NCBI GenBank assembly: GCA_945864225.1
Contig: CAMBAL010000003.1
Coordinates: forward strand, 1 to 64,000
Direction: 5' to 3'
Source of the DNA: an uncultured Blautia sp.
GTDB taxonomy: Bacteria > Bacillota > Clostridia > Lachnospirales > Lachnospiraceae
DNA: 64,000 nucleotides
Positions 52,485 to 61,112 of the stretch are shown here, in pieces. How positions within the stretch are numbered: the first letter of the stretch is position 1; every line of letters starts with the position of its first letter. The notes beneath the pieces are model-generated. The model ran no database searches and was not told the origin of the DNA. It was given only the letters and a program-made list of their open reading frames with translations. Both the position numbers and the translations under genes were made by a program.

Positions 52485-53945
52485 ATGAAGAAAAAAGTTT
52501 TTGCAGGCGTATTGACTGCAGCAATGATGGCTGGAATGATGGCTCCGGCAGCTGTATCCGCAGATGAAATGACAACTCTTTCCCTGTGGATCCCGACACT
52601 GGCAACTTATACAGATGATGCGGTTGCGAAGGTAGAAGGAAAGATTAATGAGTACATGGGAGACAAATACGGTATTCAGGTTGATCTGGAATATGTGGAG
52701 ATTGGTAATTTTGAACAGGCGGTCAATCTGGCAATGACAACGGATGAGGTGGATGTAACATGTTATTTTACAGGTGAAGGTCAGCTTTCTACTTATGTGA
52801 ATAACGGACAGCTTCTGGATATCACTGATTATTTTGAAAATGCTTCTGAAGAATTGAAAAATACATTTACAGATGTGGAAATCGCGGCATCCAGTATGAA
52901 CGGACGAATGTATGGTCTGGTTCGTAAATATCAGTATGGCGGACATGCAGTAGTCGTTATGAACAAAGATATCGTAGAAGAGATGAAGATTGATGCTGCA
53001 TCCATTACAACTATGGATCAGTTAGAAGAAGTATTGTATCAGGTACACGAGAAGTATCCGGACATCTATACCATGGTTCCACAGAGCACATCGGAGATGA
53101 CATGGGCATGGGCTCAGGTTTGTGACAGAGGAATTGGACTTACCAATTATGCTTATGCAGACTGGGGTACTACAGAATTAAAGAGTCTTTTTGAAAGTGA
53201 AGGATTTGCTGAGTTCTGTTCATATACTAACAAATGGTATAACGATGGACTGATTATGTCTGATGCACTCAGCAATACAATGGAGGGAAGTTCCATGGTA
53301 ACTGCAGGTTCTGCATTCTGCTGCTTCCATAATGGGGATGTGGAACCACTGGATAAGATTTATCCAAATACAGTAGAAAGCGGACTTTTTGCACCGGCAC
53401 GTGCGGAATCTACAGGCATTGGAAACCTGCAGTATGGCATCAGCGCAAACAGCGCACATCCGGAGGAAGCGTTTACTCTTCTTGGTGCTATGTATACAGA
53501 TCCTGAATTTGCGACACTTCTGGCTTATGGTATTGAAGGAGAGCACTATGTGATCAATGACAAGGGCCGTGCAGAATATCCGGAAGGCATGACTGCAGAA
53601 AATGAGCCTTATGGCGGATTTGCAGCAACAGCCACATATGCGGATTTCCTGATTCTCCCTGTAAAAGAAACTGCGCTGTATGATGATGCAAAGGCAACAG
53701 TTGAAGAGTGGGATGCAAATGTAGAGGTTTCTCCTGCATTCGGATTTTTCTATGATACAAGTGAACTGACCGATTTTGTAACAGCTTATTCCAATCTTGA
53801 AAGCAAATACAAAGATGCTCTTATGACAGGAAGTGTAGCCCTGGATGATGTTCTTCCTCAGATTAAATCTGAACTGGAATCTATTGGCTTCTATGATGTA
53901 CTGGCTGATACACAGGCGGCACTGGATGAATATCTGGCAAATTAA
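52485..53945 (+). CDS. Extracellular solute-binding protein with DUF3502 C-terminus
   Basis: A 486-residue sugar-binding protein of the LplA type. Signal peptide 1 to about 25 (MKKKVFAGVLTAAMMAGMM, then APAAVSA/DE); two-lobed family 1-like domain; the C-terminal about 130 residues (SPAFGFFYDTSELTDFVTAY onward) are of the DUF3502 kind found in YtcQ/LplA proteins. It has no lipobox cysteine, so as read it would be released rather than lipid-anchored. Ribosome site AAAGGAG. First gene of the ABC set; a terminator-like hairpin follows. Confidence 0.9.
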   Translation: MKKKVFAGVLTAAMMAGMMAPAAVSADEMTTLSLWIPTLATYTDDAVAKVEGKINEYMGDKYGIQVDLEYVEIGNFEQAVNLAMTTDEVDVTCYFTGEGQLSTYVNNGQLLDITDYFENASEELKNTFTDVEIAASSMNGRMYGLVRKYQYGGHAVVVMNKDIVEEMKIDAASITTMDQLEEVLYQVHEKYPDIYTMVPQSTSEMTWAWAQVCDRGIGLTNYAYADWGTTELKSLFESEGFAEFCSYTNKWYNDGLIMSDALSNTMEGSSMVTAGSAFCCFHNGDVEPLDKIYPNTVESGLFAPARAESTGIGNLQYGISANSAHPEEAFTLLGAMYTDPEFATLLAYGIEGEHYVINDKGRAEYPEGMTAENEPYGGFAATATYADFLILPVKETALYDDAKATVEEWDANVEVSPAFGFFYDTSELTDFVTAYSNLESKYKDALMTGSVALDDVLPQIKSELESIGFYDVLADTQAALDEYLAN

Positions 53946-53963
53946 ACAATTGAGGTGAAAACA

Positions 53964-53996
53964 GGCGGCGGGTGCAGTCCCTGCCGCCGTTTTTTA
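53964..53996 (+). terminator. Partial terminator between binding protein and permease
   Basis: GGCGGC-GGG pairs with CCC-T-GCCGCC, followed by GTTTTTTAT. It would lower permease relative to binding protein expression. Confidence 0.7.
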
Positions 53997-54030
53997 TATC
54001 ATAGGAAGCTGCTTGCATTTTCCTGTGATA
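53997..54030. repeat. ACAGGAAA-type hairpin repeat, copy 4
   Basis: TATCATAGGAA and TTCCTGTGATA around GCTGCTTGCATT; shares GCATTTTCCTGTGA with copy 2. Confidence 0.6.
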
Positions 54031-54052
54031 TAAAAAACGGAAAGGAGGAAAC

Positions 54053-54988
54053 GTGGAAGCAGTTGTGAAGCAAAAAAAGATGAAAAAAAAAGGCAATTGG
54101 AAAAATGTTTTACGTCACTGGGAATTATATGCGATGATGCTGCCTGGATTTATTTATTTGTTTATTAATAATTATATTCCCATGGCCGGTCTGGTTGTAG
54201 CGTTTAAAAAATATAACTATAAAGATGGTATCTGGGGCAGTGACTGGGCAGGTCTGAGTAATTTTAAATTTCTTTTCAGTACCAGAGATGCCTGGCTGAT
54301 GATTCGAAATACTCTTGGATATAATATTGTGTTTATTGTAACAGGTACCGTATTTGCAATTGCAGTAGCAATTATTCTTAATGAAATCCGTGGAACGCTT
54401 TCGAAAAAAGTATATCAGACATTTATATTAATTCCGTACCTGATTTCCATGGTAGTAGTCAGCTATATTGTATTTGCTTTTTTAAGTTCAGACAGTGGTT
54501 TTATCAATAAAACTTTTGGCACCAACATCAACTGGTATATGAATGCAAAATATTGGCCTTTCATTTTTGTAATTGTAAATCTGTGGAAGAGTTTTGGATA
54601 TAACAGCATTATTTATTATGCAACAGTCATTGGAATTGACACCTCATTATACGAGGCAGCTGTTGTGGATGGCGCTTCCAGATGGCAGAGAATCTGGCAT
54701 GTAACGCTGCCGGGGCTTCGTCCGACCATTATCACACTGACACTGCTTGCCATCGGCCGTGTATTCTATTCTGACTTTGGTCTGTTTTATCAGGTGCCGC
54801 AGAACTCAGGTCTTTTGTATGACGTAACAACTACCATTGATGTGTATGTATATAAAGGACTGATGCTTCTGAATGATGTGGGACGTTCCGCTGCGGCAGG
54901 TTTCTTCCAGTCCATCTGCGGATTTATCCTGGTACTGACGGCTAATCTGGTTGTAAATAAAATTGATAAAGACAACGCTTTGTTCTAA
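54053..54988 (+). CDS. Sugar ABC transporter permease (LplB type)
   Basis: A 311-residue permease with six membrane segments (LYAMMLPGFIYLFINNYIPMAG, FIVTGTVFAIAVAIIL, FILIPYLISMVVVSYIVF, GFILVLTANLVVNKI) and the EAA loop YEAAVVDGASRWQRIWHVTLP that docks the ATPase. GTG start at 54053 behind AAAGGAGGAAAC. It pairs with the next gene. No ATPase gene is present in this locus; a shared MsmK-type ATPase elsewhere is expected, as is usual for this class. Confidence 0.92.
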   Translation: MEAVVKQKKMKKKGNWKNVLRHWELYAMMLPGFIYLFINNYIPMAGLVVAFKKYNYKDGIWGSDWAGLSNFKFLFSTRDAWLMIRNTLGYNIVFIVTGTVFAIAVAIILNEIRGTLSKKVYQTFILIPYLISMVVVSYIVFAFLSSDSGFINKTFGTNINWYMNAKYWPFIFVIVNLWKSFGYNSIIYYATVIGIDTSLYEAAVVDGASRWQRIWHVTLPGLRPTIITLTLLAIGRVFYSDFGLFYQVPQNSGLLYDVTTTIDVYVYKGLMLLNDVGRSAAAGFFQSICGFILVLTANLVVNKIDKDNALF

Positions 54989-55005
54989 GAAAGGGGGATA
55001 AACAG

Positions 55006-55893
55006 ATGGTAGAACATGACAGACTTCAGCAGACGCTGATGCATTTATTTATGACAATACTGGTATTGTGCTGTGTACTCCCGTTTCTTTTGATGGTGAT
55101 GGCATCATTTACTGAGGAACAGACTTTGCTTCGGAATGGATACAGTTTCTTTCCGGAAAAGTTCAGTCTGGAAACCTATCAGTATATTCTGCGCAGCGCA
55201 AAAACAATTTTCCACGGATACTTTATGACTATTCTGGTAACAGTGATCGGAACGGTATGTAATATTGCAATGACAGTTTTATTTGCATATCCATTGTCCA
55301 GAAAAGACCTTCCATACCGCAATGTATTATCTTTTTTCCTGTTTTTTACAATGCTGTTTAATGGCGGTCTGGTTCCTACATATATGATGTATGCAAATAC
55401 ATTTCATATCAAAAATACGATTTGGGCACTGTTGATTCCGAACCTTATGATGAATGCGTTTTTTGTAATTATGATGCGTTCTTTCTTTACCACCAGTATT
55501 CCGGATTCGCTGATTGAAGCAGCTAAGCTGGATGGAGCAAGTGAAATGGGAATCCTCACAAAGGTCATCCTTCCTCTTTCCAAGCCAATGCTTGTTACAC
55601 TGGTACTGATGGTGGGACTGAATTACTGGAATGACTGGATGAATGGAATGTATTATGTGACAGATAATAATCTGAACACGATCCAGATGATTCTGAATAA
55701 CATGATCCAGAATGTGGAATTTCTTTCAAGAAGTGCCAGCGTGCTCGGAGCGGATGCAGCCAAAATTAAGATGCCGACGGTAGGTATTCGTATGGGAATC
55801 GCTGTGATTGCCGTCCTTCCGGTTATGGTGATCTATCCCTTCCTTCAGAAATACTTTGTAAAAGGTATTGTTGTAGGTGGTGTAAAGGGCTGA
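55006..55893 (+). CDS. Sugar ABC transporter permease (YtcP/LplC type)
   Basis: A 295-residue partner permease with six membrane segments (FMTILVLCCVLPFLLMVM, LVTVIGTVCNIAMTVLFAYP, NVLSFFLFFTMLFNGGLVPT, GIAVIAVLPVMVIYPFLQKY) and the EAA loop IEAAKLDGASEMGILTKVILP. Ends KYFVKGIVVGGVKG, the usual C-terminus. Ribosome site AAGGGGG, 17 bases after the first permease. A strong terminator follows. Confidence 0.93.
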   Translation: MVEHDRLQQTLMHLFMTILVLCCVLPFLLMVMASFTEEQTLLRNGYSFFPEKFSLETYQYILRSAKTIFHGYFMTILVTVIGTVCNIAMTVLFAYPLSRKDLPYRNVLSFFLFFTMLFNGGLVPTYMMYANTFHIKNTIWALLIPNLMMNAFFVIMMRSFFTTSIPDSLIEAAKLDGASEMGILTKVILPLSKPMLVTLVLMVGLNYWNDWMNGMYYVTDNNLNTIQMILNNMIQNVEFLSRSASVLGADAAKIKMPTVGIRMGIAVIAVLPVMVIYPFLQKYFVKGIVVGGVKG

Positions 55894-55988
55894 AAACATA
55901 AAACAATGAATCAGTATGCCTGAAGTGTTCTGAATAAGAGACCGGTGCCTTGCATACTGGAAATTTGAAGGCATAATCACAGCCGGGA

Positions 55989-56036
55989 GCCGGAAGATAT
56001 GGAAACATATCCATGGCTTCCGGCTTAGTTTTTTAC
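55989..56036 (+). terminator. Terminator after the permease genes
   Basis: GCCGGAAG pairs with CTTCCGGC, with an inner ATATGGAAACATAT region, then TTAGTTTTTT. It separates transporter from downstream hydrolases, or limits read-through. Confidence 0.8.
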
Positions 56037-56050
56037 ATAAGGGGGATATT

Positions 56051-58207
56051 ATGAATCAGAAATCATTTTTAAATCCGGATATGGAATACAGAATGAAGAC
56101 AATTATTCACAGATGGCCGCAGGAAAAGGAAATTCTGATGGATGCAGTCAGAGATTTCGGCTACGGAGGTGTGGCAACGAATCCGGATCAGGAGAACGGG
56201 TATACCTCCAATCCGGAAAATCTGAAAAAATTTGACGGTACATTGAGGAAACTGCAGGAGAAAGGGCTGGATTACTGGATTTACGATGAGAAAGGCTATC
56301 CTTCCGGCTATGCAGGCGGGCTTGCGCTGGAAGGACATCCGGAGCTTGAGGCAAAAGGGTTTTATATGGTACGCCGGATAGCAGTGAAACCGAAGCATTC
56401 GGTTTTTCATCTGGACGACGAATCAGACAGGATCATCTGGGCAGCAAAATATCCGGTGGATCATTCTGTAATGAATGCGAGCATCATTGAGTATGAAAAA
56501 ATGGAAGAAGTTCCTTTTACGGATACTTATTGTGAATGTGATCTGAAAGAAAATGAGGCGTTTTTTGTTTTCTGTGTAAAGTCTGCATATGAGGGATCCC
56601 ACCTGACGCATAATGTTTGCTCCAGGAGCCGATATATTAATATTCTGGATGAAAAGGCAGTGCGCAGATTTCTGGATGTCTGCTACGAGCCGATCGTACA
56701 GGAGTCGCCGGATGCATACCGTAATGCATGCGCTGTATTTACGGATGAACCCAGTCTGGTGACTGCTTATATTCAGGGGGATGAGGTCTGGCCTTATGCT
56801 CTGGCTCCATGGAAAGAAGGGCTCTTTGAAGATTTTGAAAGAGAATATGGATATTCGATTCTGCCATATCTCCCTCAGATTTTCGAAGGACGGGAAAGTT
56901 CCTATACGACCAGAGTTCATTTTTATCAGTTGATCGGAAAACTGGCAGCCAGGTCTTATGTCCAGCAGATCTCGCAGTGGTGCCATGAACATGGCGGGAA
57001 ATTTTCCGGACATTATCTGGCAGAAGAGTCTCTGAGATTCCACGTATTATATTACGGTTCATACCTGGAAGTTCTGAAAGCCTCAGATTATCCGGGGGTG
57101 GATGTGCTGGCTGCTTATCCGAAGATCTATCATTACAATACGACACGGTTTGCACAAATGGCAGCACGAAAAAAAGGCTGTAACGGTCTCATGACAGAGC
57201 TTTGCCCGTTTATTGATATTCCTTATTTTGAAAAAGAGCCGGTACGTTATGCAACCGGTATTCTGAACCTTCTTTATCTGGGCGGATGCAGGTGCATCAA
57301 TTCCTATTTTTCGTCTGACTTTGCATCTTATTCACCGGAGATTCCTGGCAGTTATGAAGGTTATATGAGCAGAGAACAGGCGCAATGGGTAAACAATTAT
57401 GTAGGGCGCATCGGATATATGCTGGATGGAGTTCAGAATGACTGCGGTACCTTTGTATATTATGCCCTGGAAGATGTACAGGCAAAAACAAGACCGGAGC
57501 ACTGTGCCCAGGAGTCTTCCAACTGTGACACAGACCGTTCCCTGCTGTCTCTGACAAGACGTATTTATGAGGCGGGCCACGACTATTTATTTGCAGACAG
57601 GGAAGATCTTGTGAATGCTGTGAAAGGTGATATGATGATCTCCGGAATCAGGGTCAGAAATATCATCCTTCCGGCTATGGATGTGATTTGGCCGGATGCG
57701 TGGGAAGCTCTTGAAATCATGAATAAACATGGAGTGAATGTGTGGTTTGCGGATAAACTTCCGGCAAACAGAGTTGGGGACAGAGTACGTTTTGAATGGT
57801 ATGATTTCCGCGAGGAATCCGTACGGGGACCGAAATGTAAAGAAAGCGGAGCTTTCCGGGCGATGACGGAAACTGAGATTCTTGATGCGCTGGATTCGCA
57901 GGAACGGGAATTAAAACTTGCTGTAAGGAAACGGGAAGTATCTGCAGAGAATTCGGAAAAAAATACGGCGCTCTGTGCGAAGAATGAACCGATGATTCTG
58001 ACAGCGCGTTATGTGAAGGAAGGAAAAATCATATATTTTGTCGTGAATAATTCTGAAGAAGATGTGGATCTTTCCTGGGAATTCACCGGGAAAGAAAAGG
58101 CGCAATTATGGGATCCATCCGAAGGTTCTGTATGTGATATCAGAAAAGATGAACTGTTCAGACTGGTTTCCTACAGAGGAAGTTTTCTTGTTTTTGAAAA
58201 CGAATGA
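56051..58207 (+). CDS. GH106-like putative glycoside hydrolase
   Basis: A 718-residue protein. The barrel region has YWIYDEKGYPSGYAGG (about 76-92), a pattern of the GH106 alpha-L-rhamnosidase group, and a carboxylate pair in AVFTDEPSLV (Asp232, Glu233); later HEHGGKFSGHYLAEESLR and GCRCINSYFSSDFASYSPEI fit the same kind of barrel. The C-terminal 100 residues look like a small beta domain (KIIYFVVNNSEEDVDLSWEF). No signal peptide. Shorter than classical GH106 enzymes, so it may be a separate branch. Ribosome site AAGGGGG. Rhamnoside cleavage is inferred. Confidence 0.65.
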   Translation: MNQKSFLNPDMEYRMKTIIHRWPQEKEILMDAVRDFGYGGVATNPDQENGYTSNPENLKKFDGTLRKLQEKGLDYWIYDEKGYPSGYAGGLALEGHPELEAKGFYMVRRIAVKPKHSVFHLDDESDRIIWAAKYPVDHSVMNASIIEYEKMEEVPFTDTYCECDLKENEAFFVFCVKSAYEGSHLTHNVCSRSRYINILDEKAVRRFLDVCYEPIVQESPDAYRNACAVFTDEPSLVTAYIQGDEVWPYALAPWKEGLFEDFEREYGYSILPYLPQIFEGRESSYTTRVHFYQLIGKLAARSYVQQISQWCHEHGGKFSGHYLAEESLRFHVLYYGSYLEVLKASDYPGVDVLAAYPKIYHYNTTRFAQMAARKKGCNGLMTELCPFIDIPYFEKEPVRYATGILNLLYLGGCRCINSYFSSDFASYSPEIPGSYEGYMSREQAQWVNNYVGRIGYMLDGVQNDCGTFVYYALEDVQAKTRPEHCAQESSNCDTDRSLLSLTRRIYEAGHDYLFADREDLVNAVKGDMMISGIRVRNIILPAMDVIWPDAWEALEIMNKHGVNVWFADKLPANRVGDRVRFEWYDFREESVRGPKCKESGAFRAMTETEILDALDSQERELKLAVRKREVSAENSEKNTALCAKNEPMILTARYVKEGKIIYFVVNNSEEDVDLSWEFTGKEKAQLWDPSEGSVCDIRKDELFRLVSYRGSFLVFENE

Positions 58208-58304
58208 ATCATGATTACTGACGGTATCGAAGATCATTCACGTGAACAGACAGGTTAATAGAATAACAGGTTTATGAATAACAAAAGGAAGGACAGACTG
58301 TAAG

Positions 58305-61007
58305 ATGAATAAATATTATGGTTTAAAACCGGGGACGGTAGGGAAGCAGGAATCGGAACATACCGCAGTCGTGCGGGATGCAGCAGCAAGGGGAATGGTG
58401 CTTCTGGAGCATGACGGAACGCTTCCGCTGAAGGAACATTCCAAAATCGCACTTTATGGTTTTGGTGCCAGAAACACGATATTCTGCGGTCTTGGAGCAG
58501 CAAGCTTTACAAGCCGTGAAGAGGTCACCATTGAGGAAGGACTGGAACGGGCAGGGATTATGGTAACATCAAAAGCCTATCTGGAACGTTATGCGGCAGC
58601 AATACAGGCGGAAGAGGATGCCTATTATGCGGTTATGCGGGAAACAGCAAAGGAGTCTCTGATCGCAGGGGTGGTCAGAATGTACGGAGAGCCATTTATT
58701 CCAGGACCGCAGCCGGTTATTACCGAAGAGGACATAAAAGAAGCGTCCGAAGCATCGGTGGCTGTATTTGTGATATCGCGTACAGCCGGAGAAGGTGCGG
58801 ACAGGAAGCCTGTGGAAGGAGATTATCTGCTTTCTTCTGAAGAAAAAGAGAATCTGCGTATTCTGTCTTTAAATTTCAAAAAAGTAATTGTGCTTTTGAA
58901 TGTAGTTGGTCAGATGGATACTTCTTTCATCCGGTCGCTTCCGAATCTCGGTGCTCTGGTTTTTGTCGGCCAGGCGGCCGGTGTCACCGGTCTTGCGGTG
59001 GCTGATCTTCTGACAGGCAGAGTGAACCCGGAAGGAAAGCTTGTGGATACCTGGGCGGAAAAATATGAAGACTATCCAAATGCGGAAAACTTCGCGGCAA
59101 TGAATGGAAATCTGGATGATGAAGTGTATTCCGAAGGTATTTATGTGGGATATCGCTATTTTGATACTTTTGGCATTACACCGGCCTATCCTTTTGGATA
59201 TGGATTATCGTATACCGATTTTTCCATTACTACAGAAACTGTATATAAAGAAAACGGTCAGATCATAATTGATACAGTCGTAACGAATACCGGAGATCGA
59301 TATGAGGGAAGGGAGACAGTACAGGTATATGTATCTGCCCCGAACGGGGAAATGGAAAAGGTATATCAGGAGCTGATAGGATTTGAAAAAACGGATATCC
59401 TGAAGGCCGGAGAAACGCAAAAACTGCAGATTACGGTTGATATCAGAAGTCTGACCTGCTATAGTGAGAAAAAAGCCGCATGGATACTGGAAAAAGGAGA
59501 TTATCTGGTACGAGTGGGCAATTCTTCACGAAATACTTCCGTGGCAGCCATACTTCGTGTGGAAGAAGAAATTCTTTGCGAACAGTGCAGAAACCTCTGT
59601 ATGCCGGAATGGAAAATAGAAGAAATATCACCTGAGAATGAAGTACATTGCGGCAGTGAAAAAAAAGCCGCAGAAATTGCAGGAGCGAAGCTGCTTACAA
59701 TAAATAAAGAAGACGTAAAAGAAATTGTTCATCATTATCAGGTTCCTGTATGGGAAAAGAAAGAGAACAGAGAACAAACCGGAGAAGAAACCGGAGAGCA
59801 AACCAGAGGACAAACCGGAGAACAAAACAGGAAGGATATCCTTGTATTTGACGAAAAAAACGGGGATAAGGAAGTGAAACCACGGAATCTTCTTCGTTTT
59901 GAAGAGGTGATTGCAGGAAAAACCAGTCTGGATGATTTTGTAAACTCACTTTCTGCTGAAGAAATGTCCTGTCTCTGCGTAGGAAATGCAGGAGAAGAGG
60001 ATGCGACATTTGTTACTTATGGCAGCGGAAACACAAAGACAGAGGCTGTGATTCCGATGGCACCGGGAACCTGCGATACCACCAGAAATCTGATACAGAG
60101 CAGAGGAATTCCCAATATGCATATGTCTGACGGCGGGAGCGGTCTTCGCCTGCTTCCGGAGTTTGAAGTGGACAGGGAGGGAAATCTTCTTACGGAAGGT
60201 GTGATTTCCGTGAGAAATGTAAGTAAGATTATCGGGGGAGATTACATTAAAGATCGGGTGAATCACAGTGTGTACGAACAATATACAACAGGACTTCCCA
60301 TGGCTACACTGCTTGCACAGACCTGGGACAGGGAATGCTGGAGAAAGTGCGGTGAAATTGAAGGAAAAGAAATGCAGATGTTCCATATAGAACTCTGGCT
60401 GGCACCCTCTATGAATATTCACAGGAATCCGCTGTGCGGGCGCAATTTTGAGTATTATTCAGAAGATCCTGTAATTACGGGAGAATGTGCCTCGGCGGTG
60501 ATCAATGCGATTCAGAGTTTCCGCTGCGCAGGAGTCACTATGAAACATTTTGCATGCAACAATCAGGAAGATAACAGGCATGCCACAAACGTACATATTT
60601 CTGAACGTGCACTGCGCGAAATTTATCTGAAGGGGTTTGAAATTGCGGTAAAAAAAGCGGATCCGACTGCAATAATGACTTCCTATAATCTGCTCAACGG
60701 GACACATACAGCCAATCATTATGAGCTTCTGACCTGCATAGCGAGAGAGGAATGGGGATTTGACGGTATGATCATGACTGACTGGGGAACAACCTCTCAG
60801 GATGATCGTGATATGCATAAATATAAGGCATCTTCCTGTGCAGGCTGCATCCGTGCAGGAAATGATCTTATTATGCCCGGATCCCGCTTCGATATTGAAT
60901 CACTGTATACTGCGGCAGAAGAAGGAGACATGACAGCGGAAGAAATGAGGATCTGCAGCAAACGAATTCTCAGAACAATGATAAAACTGGAAGCCGGAAG
61001 GCTGTAG
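58305..61007 (+). CDS. Glycoside hydrolase family 3 enzyme with permuted domain order
   Basis: A 900-residue GH3 enzyme in which the order is reversed. First the alpha/beta sandwich (about 20-250; GMVLLEHDGTLPLKEHSKIA), then the fibronectin-III-like domain (about 295-420; FGYGLSYTDFSITTETVYK), a linker with a low-complexity Thr-Gly-Glu-Gln run (about 488-509), and last the catalytic barrel (about 545-880) with MKHFACNNQEDNRHATN and nucleophile Asp826 in GFDGMIMTDWGTT. Similar inverted GH3 enzymes are known from Ruminococcus and Butyrivibrio. No signal peptide. Ribosome site AAGGAAGGAC. Likely a beta-glucosidase-type activity. Confidence 0.9.
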   Translation: MNKYYGLKPGTVGKQESEHTAVVRDAAARGMVLLEHDGTLPLKEHSKIALYGFGARNTIFCGLGAASFTSREEVTIEEGLERAGIMVTSKAYLERYAAAIQAEEDAYYAVMRETAKESLIAGVVRMYGEPFIPGPQPVITEEDIKEASEASVAVFVISRTAGEGADRKPVEGDYLLSSEEKENLRILSLNFKKVIVLLNVVGQMDTSFIRSLPNLGALVFVGQAAGVTGLAVADLLTGRVNPEGKLVDTWAEKYEDYPNAENFAAMNGNLDDEVYSEGIYVGYRYFDTFGITPAYPFGYGLSYTDFSITTETVYKENGQIIIDTVVTNTGDRYEGRETVQVYVSAPNGEMEKVYQELIGFEKTDILKAGETQKLQITVDIRSLTCYSEKKAAWILEKGDYLVRVGNSSRNTSVAAILRVEEEILCEQCRNLCMPEWKIEEISPENEVHCGSEKKAAEIAGAKLLTINKEDVKEIVHHYQVPVWEKKENREQTGEETGEQTRGQTGEQNRKDILVFDEKNGDKEVKPRNLLRFEEVIAGKTSLDDFVNSLSAEEMSCLCVGNAGEEDATFVTYGSGNTKTEAVIPMAPGTCDTTRNLIQSRGIPNMHMSDGGSGLRLLPEFEVDREGNLLTEGVISVRNVSKIIGGDYIKDRVNHSVYEQYTTGLPMATLLAQTWDRECWRKCGEIEGKEMQMFHIELWLAPSMNIHRNPLCGRNFEYYSEDPVITGECASAVINAIQSFRCAGVTMKHFACNNQEDNRHATNVHISERALREIYLKGFEIAVKKADPTAIMTSYNLLNGTHTANHYELLTCIAREEWGFDGMIMTDWGTTSQDDRDMHKYKASSCAGCIRAGNDLIMPGSRFDIESLYTAAEEGDMTAEEMRICSKRILRTMIKLEAGRL
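59769..59832 (+). repeat. 12-base coding repeat in the permuted GH3 linker
   Basis: Units of the type CAAACCGGAGAA recur five times with changes, giving TGEETGEQTRGQTGEQ. Confidence 0.6.
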
Positions 61008-61041
61008 AACAATACACTGAAAAGTAGTATAATGTTTTCAG
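61006..61041 (+). promoter_or_regulatory. Repeated palindrome, copy 2, enclosing a -10 box
   Basis: CTGAAAA (61017-61023) and TTTTCAG (61035-61041) flank 11 bases that contain TATAAT (61028-61033). The 20 bases from 61006 are identical to 38739-38758. It lies 70 bases before the GH42 start; a protein bound here would cover the -10. Confidence 0.6.
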
Positions 61042-61112
61042 AAATAATCAGAAAAGCCGGTTCCGGGAAGCCTGCTTTTCTAATGAATGCACTTACAGGA
61101 GAAGAAAGATTT

